Below, in pieces: positions 43,287 to 51,155 of a stretch of DNA of 64,000 bases. The stretch is from Planctomycetota bacterium (lineage in GTDB: Bacteria; Planctomycetota; UBA8742; UBA2392). Position 1 is the first letter of the stretch, and each line of letters starts with the position of its first letter. The stretch spans positions 62,001-126,000 of the forward strand of contig JAHBXZ010000012.1 in the NCBI GenBank assembly GCA_019636215.1. Reading direction: 5' to 3'. The notes below the pieces were generated by a model that was not told the origin of the DNA, did not search any database, and saw only the letters and a list, made by a program, of their open reading frames with translations. Both the position numbers and the translations under genes were made by a program.

Positions 43287-43772
43287 ATGTACACACCCGA
43301 AGCTCTGCTGGATGTCCACGAACGTTGCCACCGCAGCTTTGGCAAGCTTCTGGCCCATTGCCGCGCGTTCACCGTGGATGAGATCAACCGCGAGCTGCCG
43401 GGCTTTGGCTACCCGACCATCCGGCTGCAGCTGCATCACTTGATCGGGGCAGAAGACTACTGGCTGAGTGTCGTGCGCGGGGCCATGCGCGTGGATGATA
43501 ACGACGCGGCCTATCCAACCATCGAGTCGCTGGAAACCTGGCGCGCCAGTGTCGCCGCGGAAACCCGGGCCTGGTTGGCTGCGGCCGATGCCGATGCCCT
43601 GAACACCGCGCGGCCGATGAAGACCTGGGGCGGGGGCGAGCACTCGTTGATACCGGCGCACATCCTGATGCGCACCCAGGTGCACATCTTTCAGCATCAG
43701 GGGCAGGTCGCGGCGATGTGCCGCCTGCTGGGCAAGCCGATCCCCGCGGGGCTCGATTTCCCGCTGGGGTAG
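43287..43772 (+). CDS. DinB-family protein
   Basis: 161-aa four-helix-bundle protein of the DinB/YfiT superfamily. It contains the conserved helix IRLQLHHLIGAEDYWL and, near the C-terminus, MRTQVHIFQHQGQVAAMC, which supply the three metal-binding His positions of the fold. Members are metal-dependent enzymes or thiol transferases of mostly unknown substrate (for example bacillithiol or mycothiol S-transferases). No specific activity can be assigned. The start at ATG 43287 gives a full-length domain. It is separated from xseA by the palindromic element and is probably transcribed from its own promoter or by read-through. Confidence 0.82.
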   Translation: MYTPEALLDVHERCHRSFGKLLAHCRAFTVDEINRELPGFGYPTIRLQLHHLIGAEDYWLSVVRGAMRVDDNDAAYPTIESLETWRASVAAETRAWLAAADADALNTARPMKTWGGGEHSLIPAHILMRTQVHIFQHQGQVAAMCRLLGKPIPAGLDFPLG

Positions 43773-43866
43773 CCCAGATACTTCCGTGGAAAGAGTGTTG
43801 ATACTTCTCGCTCAGCCCCTAACTTGGGATGCGCTCACGGGGTCAAACTCTCTTATCGGAGGTCAC

Positions 43867-45744
43867 ATGCGCAGGTTCGGGCTTGCGACTGCGGTGCTGC
43901 TTGTGCTTGGCAGCGCCTGGCAGTCCACACTGATAGTCGGGCAAGGTTCCGGCGTTCTGGTTGCCATGGCCGAAGGCCTGGAGTTCAAGGACGGCGACCG
44001 GTACTGGGTGCCGATGAACTCGGAAACCAGTTCACTTGCGCTTTTCAGCGAGTCGGTCCAGGTCATCACCCTTTACAACAAGACCGGCGCCGAGATCACG
44101 CTGGATAAGGTGGAACTCGAACTGGGCCAGGGCGTTGAGCCCGAAGAGTTCACGATGCTCAAGAACCAGATCAAGCGCGAGCCGCTTGAGTGCAGCCAGA
44201 CCAAGCTGGAAGCCGGAAAGGGCGCCTACGCCCTGAAGGTGCGCCTGTACCCCGTAGAAAGCGGCGAGCGCAACGCCACCCTGAAGTACACGTACAACAC
44301 CGACAAGACGTTTTCGCTGAAGCTGGCCACCCGCGGACGCGACAAGGCCAAGTTCTTCAGCCATGGCAAGACGACCCTGCACAAGCTGTTCGGTGGTGTG
44401 AAGACCGACGAGATGCTCAGCACCGCCATCGGCGATGCGCAGGGCAACATTTACTTTTCCGGGCAAGCCACGCAGATTGCCGACCGTTTCAGCACCGACA
44501 TCTTCTATGGGCGCGTGAATGCCGATGGCAGCCTTGCCTGGGCAAAGCTGTGGCACGGCCCGTTCATGGATCGCAGCCCCGACAGCGGCCAGAACGCGGA
44601 AACTGGCGGAACGTCCAACAGTCTTGCCCTGGACGGCGAAGGCAACCTGTACTTCTGCGGATCCACCAGCGGAGACAAGTCCAACAGCCTGTTTTCGGCG
44701 CTGGTGGTCAAGGTCGACGGCAAGACCGGCGAGCCGATCTGGGAAAAGCTGTGGCGGCCGGAATGGGCCAAGTCAGAACTTGCACGACACAACGCCGATG
44801 CTTACGCGGTGTGTGTGCGCGGCGGGCGCGTGTTCGTGACCGGAAGCGCGATCGGCAACTCCGAGGTGCTGTTCCTGGCACTGAATGCGGCCGATGGCTC
44901 GCTTGCATTCCAGCGCACGTTTGACATCACCGGCGGTTACAATGACCGCGGCTATGCCATTGCAGCGGGCGCTGACGGCAGTGTTGTGATCGGCGGGCTT
45001 GCATCCGACCGCGCGTTTCTGGCGAAGCTGGCGGGCTGTGACGGCGCCTCGCCGTCCTTGGCCTGGATCAAACGCGTGGACCTTGACCGCGCCAGCGGCA
45101 TCAACTGCGTGGACATCGATGCCGCAGGCAACATCTACGCCAGCCTGGACCGCCGTGGCGCGACGACATTCCTCAGTGCTGCCAAGTTTCTGCCCGATGG
45201 CTCGCTTGCCTGGGCCAAGACGTATTCCGGCACCGCTGGCGACGGCAACAACACGCACCTGGTGCGGGTCATGGGTGACACGCTGCTGGTTGGCGGCCGG
45301 CACGTGGCGTCGGGCATTTATGACGGCGACGGCCTGCTGATGGCGCTGGACACCGACAATGGCGGCATGAAGTGGAGCGCGTTCTACCACACCGGCACCG
45401 GGCCGGACGAAGCCGTGCAGCACCGGATCAAGGGCGCGTTTGTCACCGGCACGACGCTCACCATCATCGGGCAAAGCTACACCGGCAGTCGCAACGGGGT
45501 GCGCTACTGGGGCTACTGGTACAACGGCATCAACGAACTGGAAGACTACGCCCCGGCGGTTGATGCGATGACTGTTTCTGAGGGGGCATTCAAGGACGCT
45601 CCCAAGGGCGAACTGCGCGAGGCCAAGGAAGCCCGCCAGGTCATCAATCCGATGGACAAGGTGCAGTGGGTGGACGCCAACACCAAGACCGGCGAACCCA
45701 GTGACGCCGACGTCTCCGTGTGGCAGATCAAGCTGAAGGATTGA
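43867..45744 (+). CDS. Secreted beta-propeller (SBBP-like) protein
   Basis: 625-aa exported protein. GGAGGT (43858-43863) at ideal spacing fixes ATG 43867, and the signal peptide is FGLATAVLLVLGSAWQ. Residues about 30-170 form a beta-sandwich-like domain (SLALFSESVQVITLYNKTG). From about 175 to 560 there are repeated blades of the type DAQGNIYFSG, DGEGNLYFCGST, ADGSVVIGGLA and DAAGNIYASLD, each with a nearby Trp-containing strand such as GSLAWAK; this is the PQQ/SBBP type propeller pattern. No enzyme residues are apparent. Function unknown; an extracellular binding role is inferred. An intrinsic terminator follows, so it is a single-gene unit. Confidence 0.8.
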   Translation: MRRFGLATAVLLVLGSAWQSTLIVGQGSGVLVAMAEGLEFKDGDRYWVPMNSETSSLALFSESVQVITLYNKTGAEITLDKVELELGQGVEPEEFTMLKNQIKREPLECSQTKLEAGKGAYALKVRLYPVESGERNATLKYTYNTDKTFSLKLATRGRDKAKFFSHGKTTLHKLFGGVKTDEMLSTAIGDAQGNIYFSGQATQIADRFSTDIFYGRVNADGSLAWAKLWHGPFMDRSPDSGQNAETGGTSNSLALDGEGNLYFCGSTSGDKSNSLFSALVVKVDGKTGEPIWEKLWRPEWAKSELARHNADAYAVCVRGGRVFVTGSAIGNSEVLFLALNAADGSLAFQRTFDITGGYNDRGYAIAAGADGSVVIGGLASDRAFLAKLAGCDGASPSLAWIKRVDLDRASGINCVDIDAAGNIYASLDRRGATTFLSAAKFLPDGSLAWAKTYSGTAGDGNNTHLVRVMGDTLLVGGRHVASGIYDGDGLLMALDTDNGGMKWSAFYHTGTGPDEAVQHRIKGAFVTGTTLTIIGQSYTGSRNGVRYWGYWYNGINELEDYAPAVDAMTVSEGAFKDAPKGELREAKEARQVINPMDKVQWVDANTKTGEPSDADVSVWQIKLKD

Positions 45745-45757
45745 ACGAAGGCACCGC

Positions 45758-45788
45758 AAAAGCCCGGCCTCGCCAGGCCGGGCTTTTT
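45758..45788 (+). terminator. Intrinsic terminator after the beta-propeller gene
   Basis: Perfect 13-bp stem (45758-45770 with 45775-45787), loop CGCC, ending in a run of five T. It begins 14 bp after the stop codon at 45744. The leading A-run means it could also act on the opposite strand. Confidence 0.92.
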
Positions 45789-45991
45789 CATTGCATGGGA
45801 AGTGTTGGGTGGCCGTCACGGCCAGGCAAGGGTTTCAGGGTCGACTATGATCCGTCGACCTCGGGCGTGGCCTGACAAAGGCACTTACCCCTTTGCCGGT
45901 TGCCCGCATTGGCTAATCCCTAACCCCTGTCCCTGCCGAATACTACAATCTGTCGGCTTGGGGCCGGCTCTGCCCCGGGCTTGGGTTACAC

Positions 45992-48943
45992 GTGGAAAAC
46001 GCTTCGGATTCCGGCCTGCACATACTGCCGCTGCCCAAAGTGGGGCAGGAAGTCGGCCGTTTTCTGATTGAGCGCGAACTGCCCCGCGGAGGCCAGGCCC
46101 GCGTGTACCGCGCCTGGCAACTGGACCTGCAGCGTGCCGTAGCGCTGAAGCTTCTGCCCGCCAGTTTTGCCGGCGACGACGATGCGCTGGTGCGCTTCCG
46201 CCGCGAAATCGAAAACGTCGCCAAGGTAAGCCACCCCAACGTCGTTCACGTTTACGAGGCCGGCGAACTTGACGGCCACGCCTTCTTCACCATGGAGTTC
46301 ATTGAAGGCCAGGACGCCGAGACCCTGGTGCGCAAGGGTCGCCTTGGCCCCGACGAAGCCGCAGCGCTGATCGAGGCGGTGGCGCGCGGCGTGCAGGAAG
46401 CCCATCGTGCAGGCATTGTTCACCGCGACATCAAGCCCGGCAACATCATCGTGCGCAAAGACGCGACGCCGGTGCTTACCGATTTCGGGCTGGCGCAGGA
46501 TTTGAGCCACAGCAACGCCCTGACCCAGACCGGCGTCAGCATGGGCACCCCAGCCTATATGGCCCCCGAACAGGCGCGGGGCGAACGCGCCCGTGTGGGC
46601 AAGCGCAGCGATGTGTACGCGCTTGGAGCCACGCTGTTCACCCTGCTGACCGGCAAGCGCCCGGTGGAGGGCGAAAGCGCCTATGAGCTGATGGTGAAAG
46701 TGGCAGAAAGCGAAGGCCCGGCCTGGCCTCGCGAGGCCCGCGAAGACGTCCCGGCCGACCTGCGTGCGATTGTCGAGCGCGCGATGCAGAACGACCCCGG
46801 CAGGCGCTACGAGAGTGCCGAGGATTTCGCCGACGACCTGGAGCGCTTCCTGCGCGGCGACTGGGTGGTGGCGCGTTCGCGGTCACGGCTGACGCGTCTT
46901 TGGGCGCGGGGCCGCCGCTATGTTCCGGCCGCTATGGTGCTGCTGCTGGCTGCGGGCCTGGCTGCGGGCATTGTGTATTCCGACCTTAGCACCCTTGGCA
47001 GCAACGAGCCCGACAGCGGCTATACGCTGGACGAGATTGACCTCAGCCGCGAAGTCGTGGGCACACCCGACAGCGACATTGAGGACTTGTTCGGCAAGGA
47101 AGGCTCATGGACCAAGGTCAACGCCTCCGTGCGGCGCGGCCAGGGTTCCGAACTTGTGCTGACCCGCGAGGCCGATGGCGCACTGCTGATTTCGCCGCGC
47201 GTGGCCGCGTGCTGGGGAGACTTCACCCTGCAGACGCAGCTTTACGCGCAGGGTGTGGATGGCCCGGTGCGGCTGCTGGTCGGCATGCCCGACGACAACA
47301 GCGAGCAGGACACCGCCTACTGCATTGCACTGGGCGACGGCGCGCGCACACAGTTTGTGCTGCACCGTCTGGGTGTTCCGGTGTTCAGTGGCCAGCGCGT
47401 CGACGGCCTGCCGCTGCTGGAGGAATCGCGCTGGTACGCGGCCTCGATCACCCGCCGGGCACAGCTGATTTCGTTTCTGCTGACAGACGTGGCCGCCGGC
47501 ATACCGGTTGCCTCCTTTGAGTTTGATGACGCATTCCCTGCGCTGGTCAACGAACAGCGCGACGGCAAGCGGCTGGATCGCCAGCGGTACGCCGTAAGCG
47601 CCCATGCCGCGCAGCTGGGTGTGCGCAACGTGACGGTGGTTCATCGCGACCATCGTTACACAACGGAGGAACTGCTGTTCTCTGTAGGCCAGTTTGACCA
47701 GGCCGAGGCCCGGCTGAAGGCGCGCCTGGATGGCGGCAGCGCCGCACAGAATCCCGAAGCCCGGGCCGAACGCGCGAGGCTGCTGTACCTTCGCGCCCGT
47801 TGCAGGATTGCGCTTGGCCGTGCCGACGCCGCAGCGGAGGACCTTGCCGCCTGCCGCGCGCTTACCGACGACGCAACACTGCGGTCGCTTGCGTTTCTGC
47901 TTGGTTCGGGCATTGAGACTTCGCGCGACGATGACGCGGCAGCGCTGGCGCAGCTTCGCGCCGCGCGCATCGGGCTTGCCGGCCCGCAGCAGGCACGGGT
48001 GTTTCATGCGGCGTGGCTTGCGGCCTCGCAGCTGACGGAGCAACCAGCCCGCGCGCTGCTGTACCTTGATTACATCGCCAACAACGGGCTGGGTACGCCG
48101 GGGCTGGTGGGCGCGGCACTGCTGCAAAGCGCGCAGATCCGCCTGGCCCGTGGCGATGCGGAGTCCATTGTTCTGGCCCGCGGTGCGTTGCGCCGGGTGG
48201 CCTCGGCGGGTTACCAGCGTTTCGGCGGGACGTTCACGCCGGCGCTGGCGCTGCTGTTTGACCAGCGCTGGTCGGAACTTGTGGCCGCCCGCCCTCCAGC
48301 AGAGGGCGAGCAGCCCGCCGGCGCCGAACTGCTGGTGTTGGCCGATCTGCTGGCCGATGCTGTCGGCGGCTATGAAGTTGCCGGCAACCTGGCCGTCAGC
48401 CCCTTGGCCCGCGCGGCCTGGCTGGCGCGGCTTTCCATGGCTCCGGCTGACACCGTCGAGTTTGCCCGCGTGAACCTGTGGCTGGAGATCGCGGGCAGGG
48501 CCGGCAGCGATGCGTTGTGGGCGGAGGCCCAGCGCGCCCTGGCCCGCGAAGAACACCCGCAGTTGGCTGCCGGCGGGCTGGAGGGCCGCAAGGCCCTGTG
48601 GGATGCCCTGGCCCGCAAGCTCAAGCCCGAAGACGCCGGATATGGCGCCTTGAGTACGCTGGCCGATTTTTACCTTTATGATGCACAGAGCCCCGCCGAC
48701 GCCCAGCGCCGGGCGGAGTTGTTCCGGTACGCCATGAAGCGCGAACTGGCCGGGGTTTCCCGGCACTGGCTGGCCGATGCCGAGCCAGACCGGTTTGTCG
48801 AGTATTGCATCGGCCTGTACTTCCTGGGCTTTGACCGCCCCAAGGCCAGAAGCCTGATTGAAACGGCCACAACCGGCAGGGCTGGCGCGCTGGCGCTGCT
48901 CAAAGGCCGCGTTGATCAGTGGCTGCCCCCCGAGCGCGAATAG
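45992..48943 (+). CDS. Membrane Ser/Thr protein kinase with large extracytoplasmic domain
   Basis: 983-aa Hanks-type kinase. Cytoplasmic domain: a degenerate glycine loop (PRGGQARVYRA), catalytic Lys53 (AVALKLLP), HRD at 144-146 in HRDIKPGN, DFG at 164-166, and GTPAYMAPEQARGE. One TM helix lies at about 311-331 (AAMVLLLAAGLAAGIVY). The roughly 650-residue extracytoplasmic part begins with a jelly-roll-like beta domain (SWTKVNASVRRG to HAAQLGVRNVTVVHR) and continues with TPR-like helical repeats. It probably senses an envelope signal and phosphorylates cytoplasmic targets. GTG 45992 is used, since no ATG precedes the kinase domain; a TACAAT hexamer at about 45945 could be a -10. No phosphatase gene is adjacent. 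Confidence 0.9.
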   Translation: MENASDSGLHILPLPKVGQEVGRFLIERELPRGGQARVYRAWQLDLQRAVALKLLPASFAGDDDALVRFRREIENVAKVSHPNVVHVYEAGELDGHAFFTMEFIEGQDAETLVRKGRLGPDEAAALIEAVARGVQEAHRAGIVHRDIKPGNIIVRKDATPVLTDFGLAQDLSHSNALTQTGVSMGTPAYMAPEQARGERARVGKRSDVYALGATLFTLLTGKRPVEGESAYELMVKVAESEGPAWPREAREDVPADLRAIVERAMQNDPGRRYESAEDFADDLERFLRGDWVVARSRSRLTRLWARGRRYVPAAMVLLLAAGLAAGIVYSDLSTLGSNEPDSGYTLDEIDLSREVVGTPDSDIEDLFGKEGSWTKVNASVRRGQGSELVLTREADGALLISPRVAACWGDFTLQTQLYAQGVDGPVRLLVGMPDDNSEQDTAYCIALGDGARTQFVLHRLGVPVFSGQRVDGLPLLEESRWYAASITRRAQLISFLLTDVAAGIPVASFEFDDAFPALVNEQRDGKRLDRQRYAVSAHAAQLGVRNVTVVHRDHRYTTEELLFSVGQFDQAEARLKARLDGGSAAQNPEARAERARLLYLRARCRIALGRADAAAEDLAACRALTDDATLRSLAFLLGSGIETSRDDDAAALAQLRAARIGLAGPQQARVFHAAWLAASQLTEQPARALLYLDYIANNGLGTPGLVGAALLQSAQIRLARGDAESIVLARGALRRVASAGYQRFGGTFTPALALLFDQRWSELVAARPPAEGEQPAGAELLVLADLLADAVGGYEVAGNLAVSPLARAAWLARLSMAPADTVEFARVNLWLEIAGRAGSDALWAEAQRALAREEHPQLAAGGLEGRKALWDALARKLKPEDAGYGALSTLADFYLYDAQSPADAQRRAELFRYAMKRELAGVSRHWLADAEPDRFVEYCIGLYFLGFDRPKARSLIETATTGRAGALALLKGRVDQWLPPERE

Positions 48944-49018
48944 CATTCAGGGCAGGCAAAGCCGCCCCGACCATTGCACAATGGCCGTACACATTCGATT
49001 GATTGCCGGGGGGCCGTC

Positions 49019-50611
49019 ATGTCCAGAACCCTGTTGGCGCTGGTGGTGCTGTGCGCGTGCGTGTTGCCCGCCGCGGATTTTTATGTCGATCCTGTCAACG
49101 GCAGCGCGGGCGGTACCGGCAGCTCCGGCAACCCTTGGCTTACGCTGCAGCAGGTTGTTGCCGACAACCGCATTGAGTCGCGGGACTGGAACGTGCACCC
49201 GTACACCGCCGGCGCGGTGCTGCAGCCCAAGAACGCCGGGGCACCTGTGAAGGCCGGCGACACAATCTGGCTGCGTACGGGCTTTCATGGGCAGCTGGTG
49301 CTGAACGGCTTTTACAACGCGGCACCGATCACGATCCGCGCCCAGGCCGGCCACACGCCGCGCCTGAGCCGCGTCAGCATCATCGGCGCACAGAACTGGG
49401 TGCTGGACGGACTGTCGATCAGCACGTCGCACGCGACGCCGTTTGTCAACCAGACCATCATTACCCTGCGCCACGACGGCTTCTGGGGCCCGGCCTCGGA
49501 TTTTGTGGTGCGCAACTGCGACGTGTTCTGCGGCAACGATTCCAGCGCTTGGACGGCGCAGGACTGGATTGACAACACCGGTACGGCCTTTGATGTGCGC
49601 TCAGACGACACTGAGCTTGCCAACAATACGGTGCGCAACATCCGCTATGGAATGGCGTGCAGCGGCCTTAACAACCATGTGCACGGCAATGTGATCAACG
49701 GGTTCTCGGGCGACGGCATCCGCGGGTTGGGCAACTATGGCGTCTATGAATACAACATCATCAAGAACGCCATTGATGTCGGTGACGCCCACCACGACGA
49801 CGGCTTTCAAAGCTGGTCCGTGGGGCCCGGCGGCGTGGGCACCGGTAGTGTTGTGGGCGTCGTGCTGCGCGGCAACACGTTCATCAACCACGAAGACCGC
49901 AACCACGCCATGCGCACCAGCATGCAGGGCATTGGCTGCTTCGACGGGTGGTTCGATGACTGGGTGATCGAAAACAATGTGGTAATCACCGACCACTGGC
50001 ACGGCATCACACTGCTGGGCGCGCGCAACTGCCGCATTGTCAACAACACGGTGATTGACCTTTACACCGGTACCCCCGGGCCAAGTTGGATCCAGATCGG
50101 GCCGCACAAGGACGCCACGGTCAGCCAGAACTGCGTGATCCGCAACAACCTGGTGAACACACTCAACGTGCCCGCGGGCCAGACCAACATTGCGGTGGAC
50201 AACAACATTACGGTGACTGACCCGGCCATTCACTTTGTGGATCCGGCCAACTTTGACCTGCGGTTGCTGGTCACGTCCACGGCCGTGGACACCGGCAGCG
50301 CCACGCTGGCCCCGGCACTGGACCGCGACAAGATTGCAAGGCCGCAGGGCAGCTCCGTGGATGTAGGCGCCTACGAGTGGCACGTGCCGGGCTCCGGTGG
50401 CGGCGGCGGCGCAGGTGGCGGCGGCAAATCTTCCGGCGACAGTGGCTGCAGCACAGGCACAGCCCAAAGCCTGTGGCCTGCATGGTTGCTGACGTTGACC
50501 GCTGCATTGGCCGCAGCACGCAGGCGCCGTCGCGCGCCTACTTCTATGGCGGGGCCCGGGTGTCTACAGTCGCGGCATGAAACCTTCCCGGCCCCTGGCC
50601 CTGATTGTTGA
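49019..50611 (+). CDS. Secreted right-handed beta-helix protein with MYXO-CTERM-like sorting tail
   Basis: 530-aa exported protein. ATG 49019 directly precedes the signal peptide (SRTLLALVVLCACVLPAADF). The body has an N-terminal segment common to polysaccharide-lyase-like proteins (FYVDPVNGSAGGTGSSGNPW), then repeated beta-helix coils with N-N-x-V/I motifs (NNTVRN, NNHVHGNVIN, NNVVITD, IVNNTVID). It ends with an AYEW segment typical of 'choice-of-anchor Q' proteins. The C-terminus is Gly-rich (from about 460), then C477, a hydrophobic helix and an Arg cluster at about 501-505. This resembles MYXO-CTERM/GlyGly-CTERM processing signals, but about 25 extra residues follow. A carbohydrate-binding or lyase role is possible; catalytic residues were not identified. 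The last 35 nt overlap the next gene. Confidence 0.83.
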   Translation: MSRTLLALVVLCACVLPAADFYVDPVNGSAGGTGSSGNPWLTLQQVVADNRIESRDWNVHPYTAGAVLQPKNAGAPVKAGDTIWLRTGFHGQLVLNGFYNAAPITIRAQAGHTPRLSRVSIIGAQNWVLDGLSISTSHATPFVNQTIITLRHDGFWGPASDFVVRNCDVFCGNDSSAWTAQDWIDNTGTAFDVRSDDTELANNTVRNIRYGMACSGLNNHVHGNVINGFSGDGIRGLGNYGVYEYNIIKNAIDVGDAHHDDGFQSWSVGPGGVGTGSVVGVVLRGNTFINHEDRNHAMRTSMQGIGCFDGWFDDWVIENNVVITDHWHGITLLGARNCRIVNNTVIDLYTGTPGPSWIQIGPHKDATVSQNCVIRNNLVNTLNVPAGQTNIAVDNNITVTDPAIHFVDPANFDLRLLVTSTAVDTGSATLAPALDRDKIARPQGSSVDVGAYEWHVPGSGGGGGAGGGGKSSGDSGCSTGTAQSLWPAWLLTLTAALAAARRRRRAPTSMAGPGCLQSRHETFPAPGPDC

Positions 50612-51155
50612 TCGCGCACCCTTTGCCCCGCCGGCCGGCGCTGCCGAACTTGCCGCGGCCCTGCGTGAAGACGCCCGTGAACTGATTGCCGCCGTGCGCC
50701 TGCGTACCGGTGCCGACAGCCCGTCCGACGCCGGCAAACTGGCCGCACAGGCCGGTGGCGGCCTGGTGATCATCTTTGCCGATGTCCCGGCCGTGCCGCC
50801 CATGGCCATTGAGGCCGCCATCCATGCCCTGGGAGACTGCGACGCCGCGCTTGGCCCCTGCCCCGACGGCAGCCTGTACCTGCTGGCGCTGCGCCCGGAC
50901 CTGGACCCCGCGCTTGTGGAAGAAATCCTCGAAATTGTGTTCCAGCCCGGCACCCTGGGTCCATTGACGGACCTGCTGGACGACGCTGAGTTGCAGGCAA
51001 CGGTGCTGCCTCCATGGTTCCGGCTGGCCTCGGCCGCCGACCTTTCCTTTGCGGAATGCCTGGCGCGTCTTAGCCTTATGTCAGAAGAAGGCGAGGACGA
51101 TTTCGTGGCCGACAGGCTGCGCGTCTGGTTTGAAGAATACGCCGCGGAGGCGTGA
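50577..51155 (+). CDS. DUF2064/TIGR04282-like glycosyltransferase-fold protein
   Basis: 192-aa soluble protein resembling the DUF2064 (CofC-related, GT-A-like nucleotidyl/glycosyl transferase) family. The core strand and metal-binding loop appear as LVIIFADVPAVPPMAIEAAI, followed by LGPCPDGSLYLLALRPDL, which matches the family pattern of GPaxDGGyyLlgl. The DCP of the classical GTDCP motif is replaced by ADVP, and the N-terminal lysine-rich part is shortened, so activity is uncertain. It overlaps the beta-helix gene by 35 nt and its stop codon overlaps the next start (GTGATG region), so it sits in a compact operon with secreted proteins of unknown role. Confidence 0.68.
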   Translation: MKPSRPLALIVDRAPFAPPAGAAELAAALREDARELIAAVRLRTGADSPSDAGKLAAQAGGGLVIIFADVPAVPPMAIEAAIHALGDCDAALGPCPDGSLYLLALRPDLDPALVEEILEIVFQPGTLGPLTDLLDDAELQATVLPPWFRLASAADLSFAECLARLSLMSEEGEDDFVADRLRVWFEEYAAEA

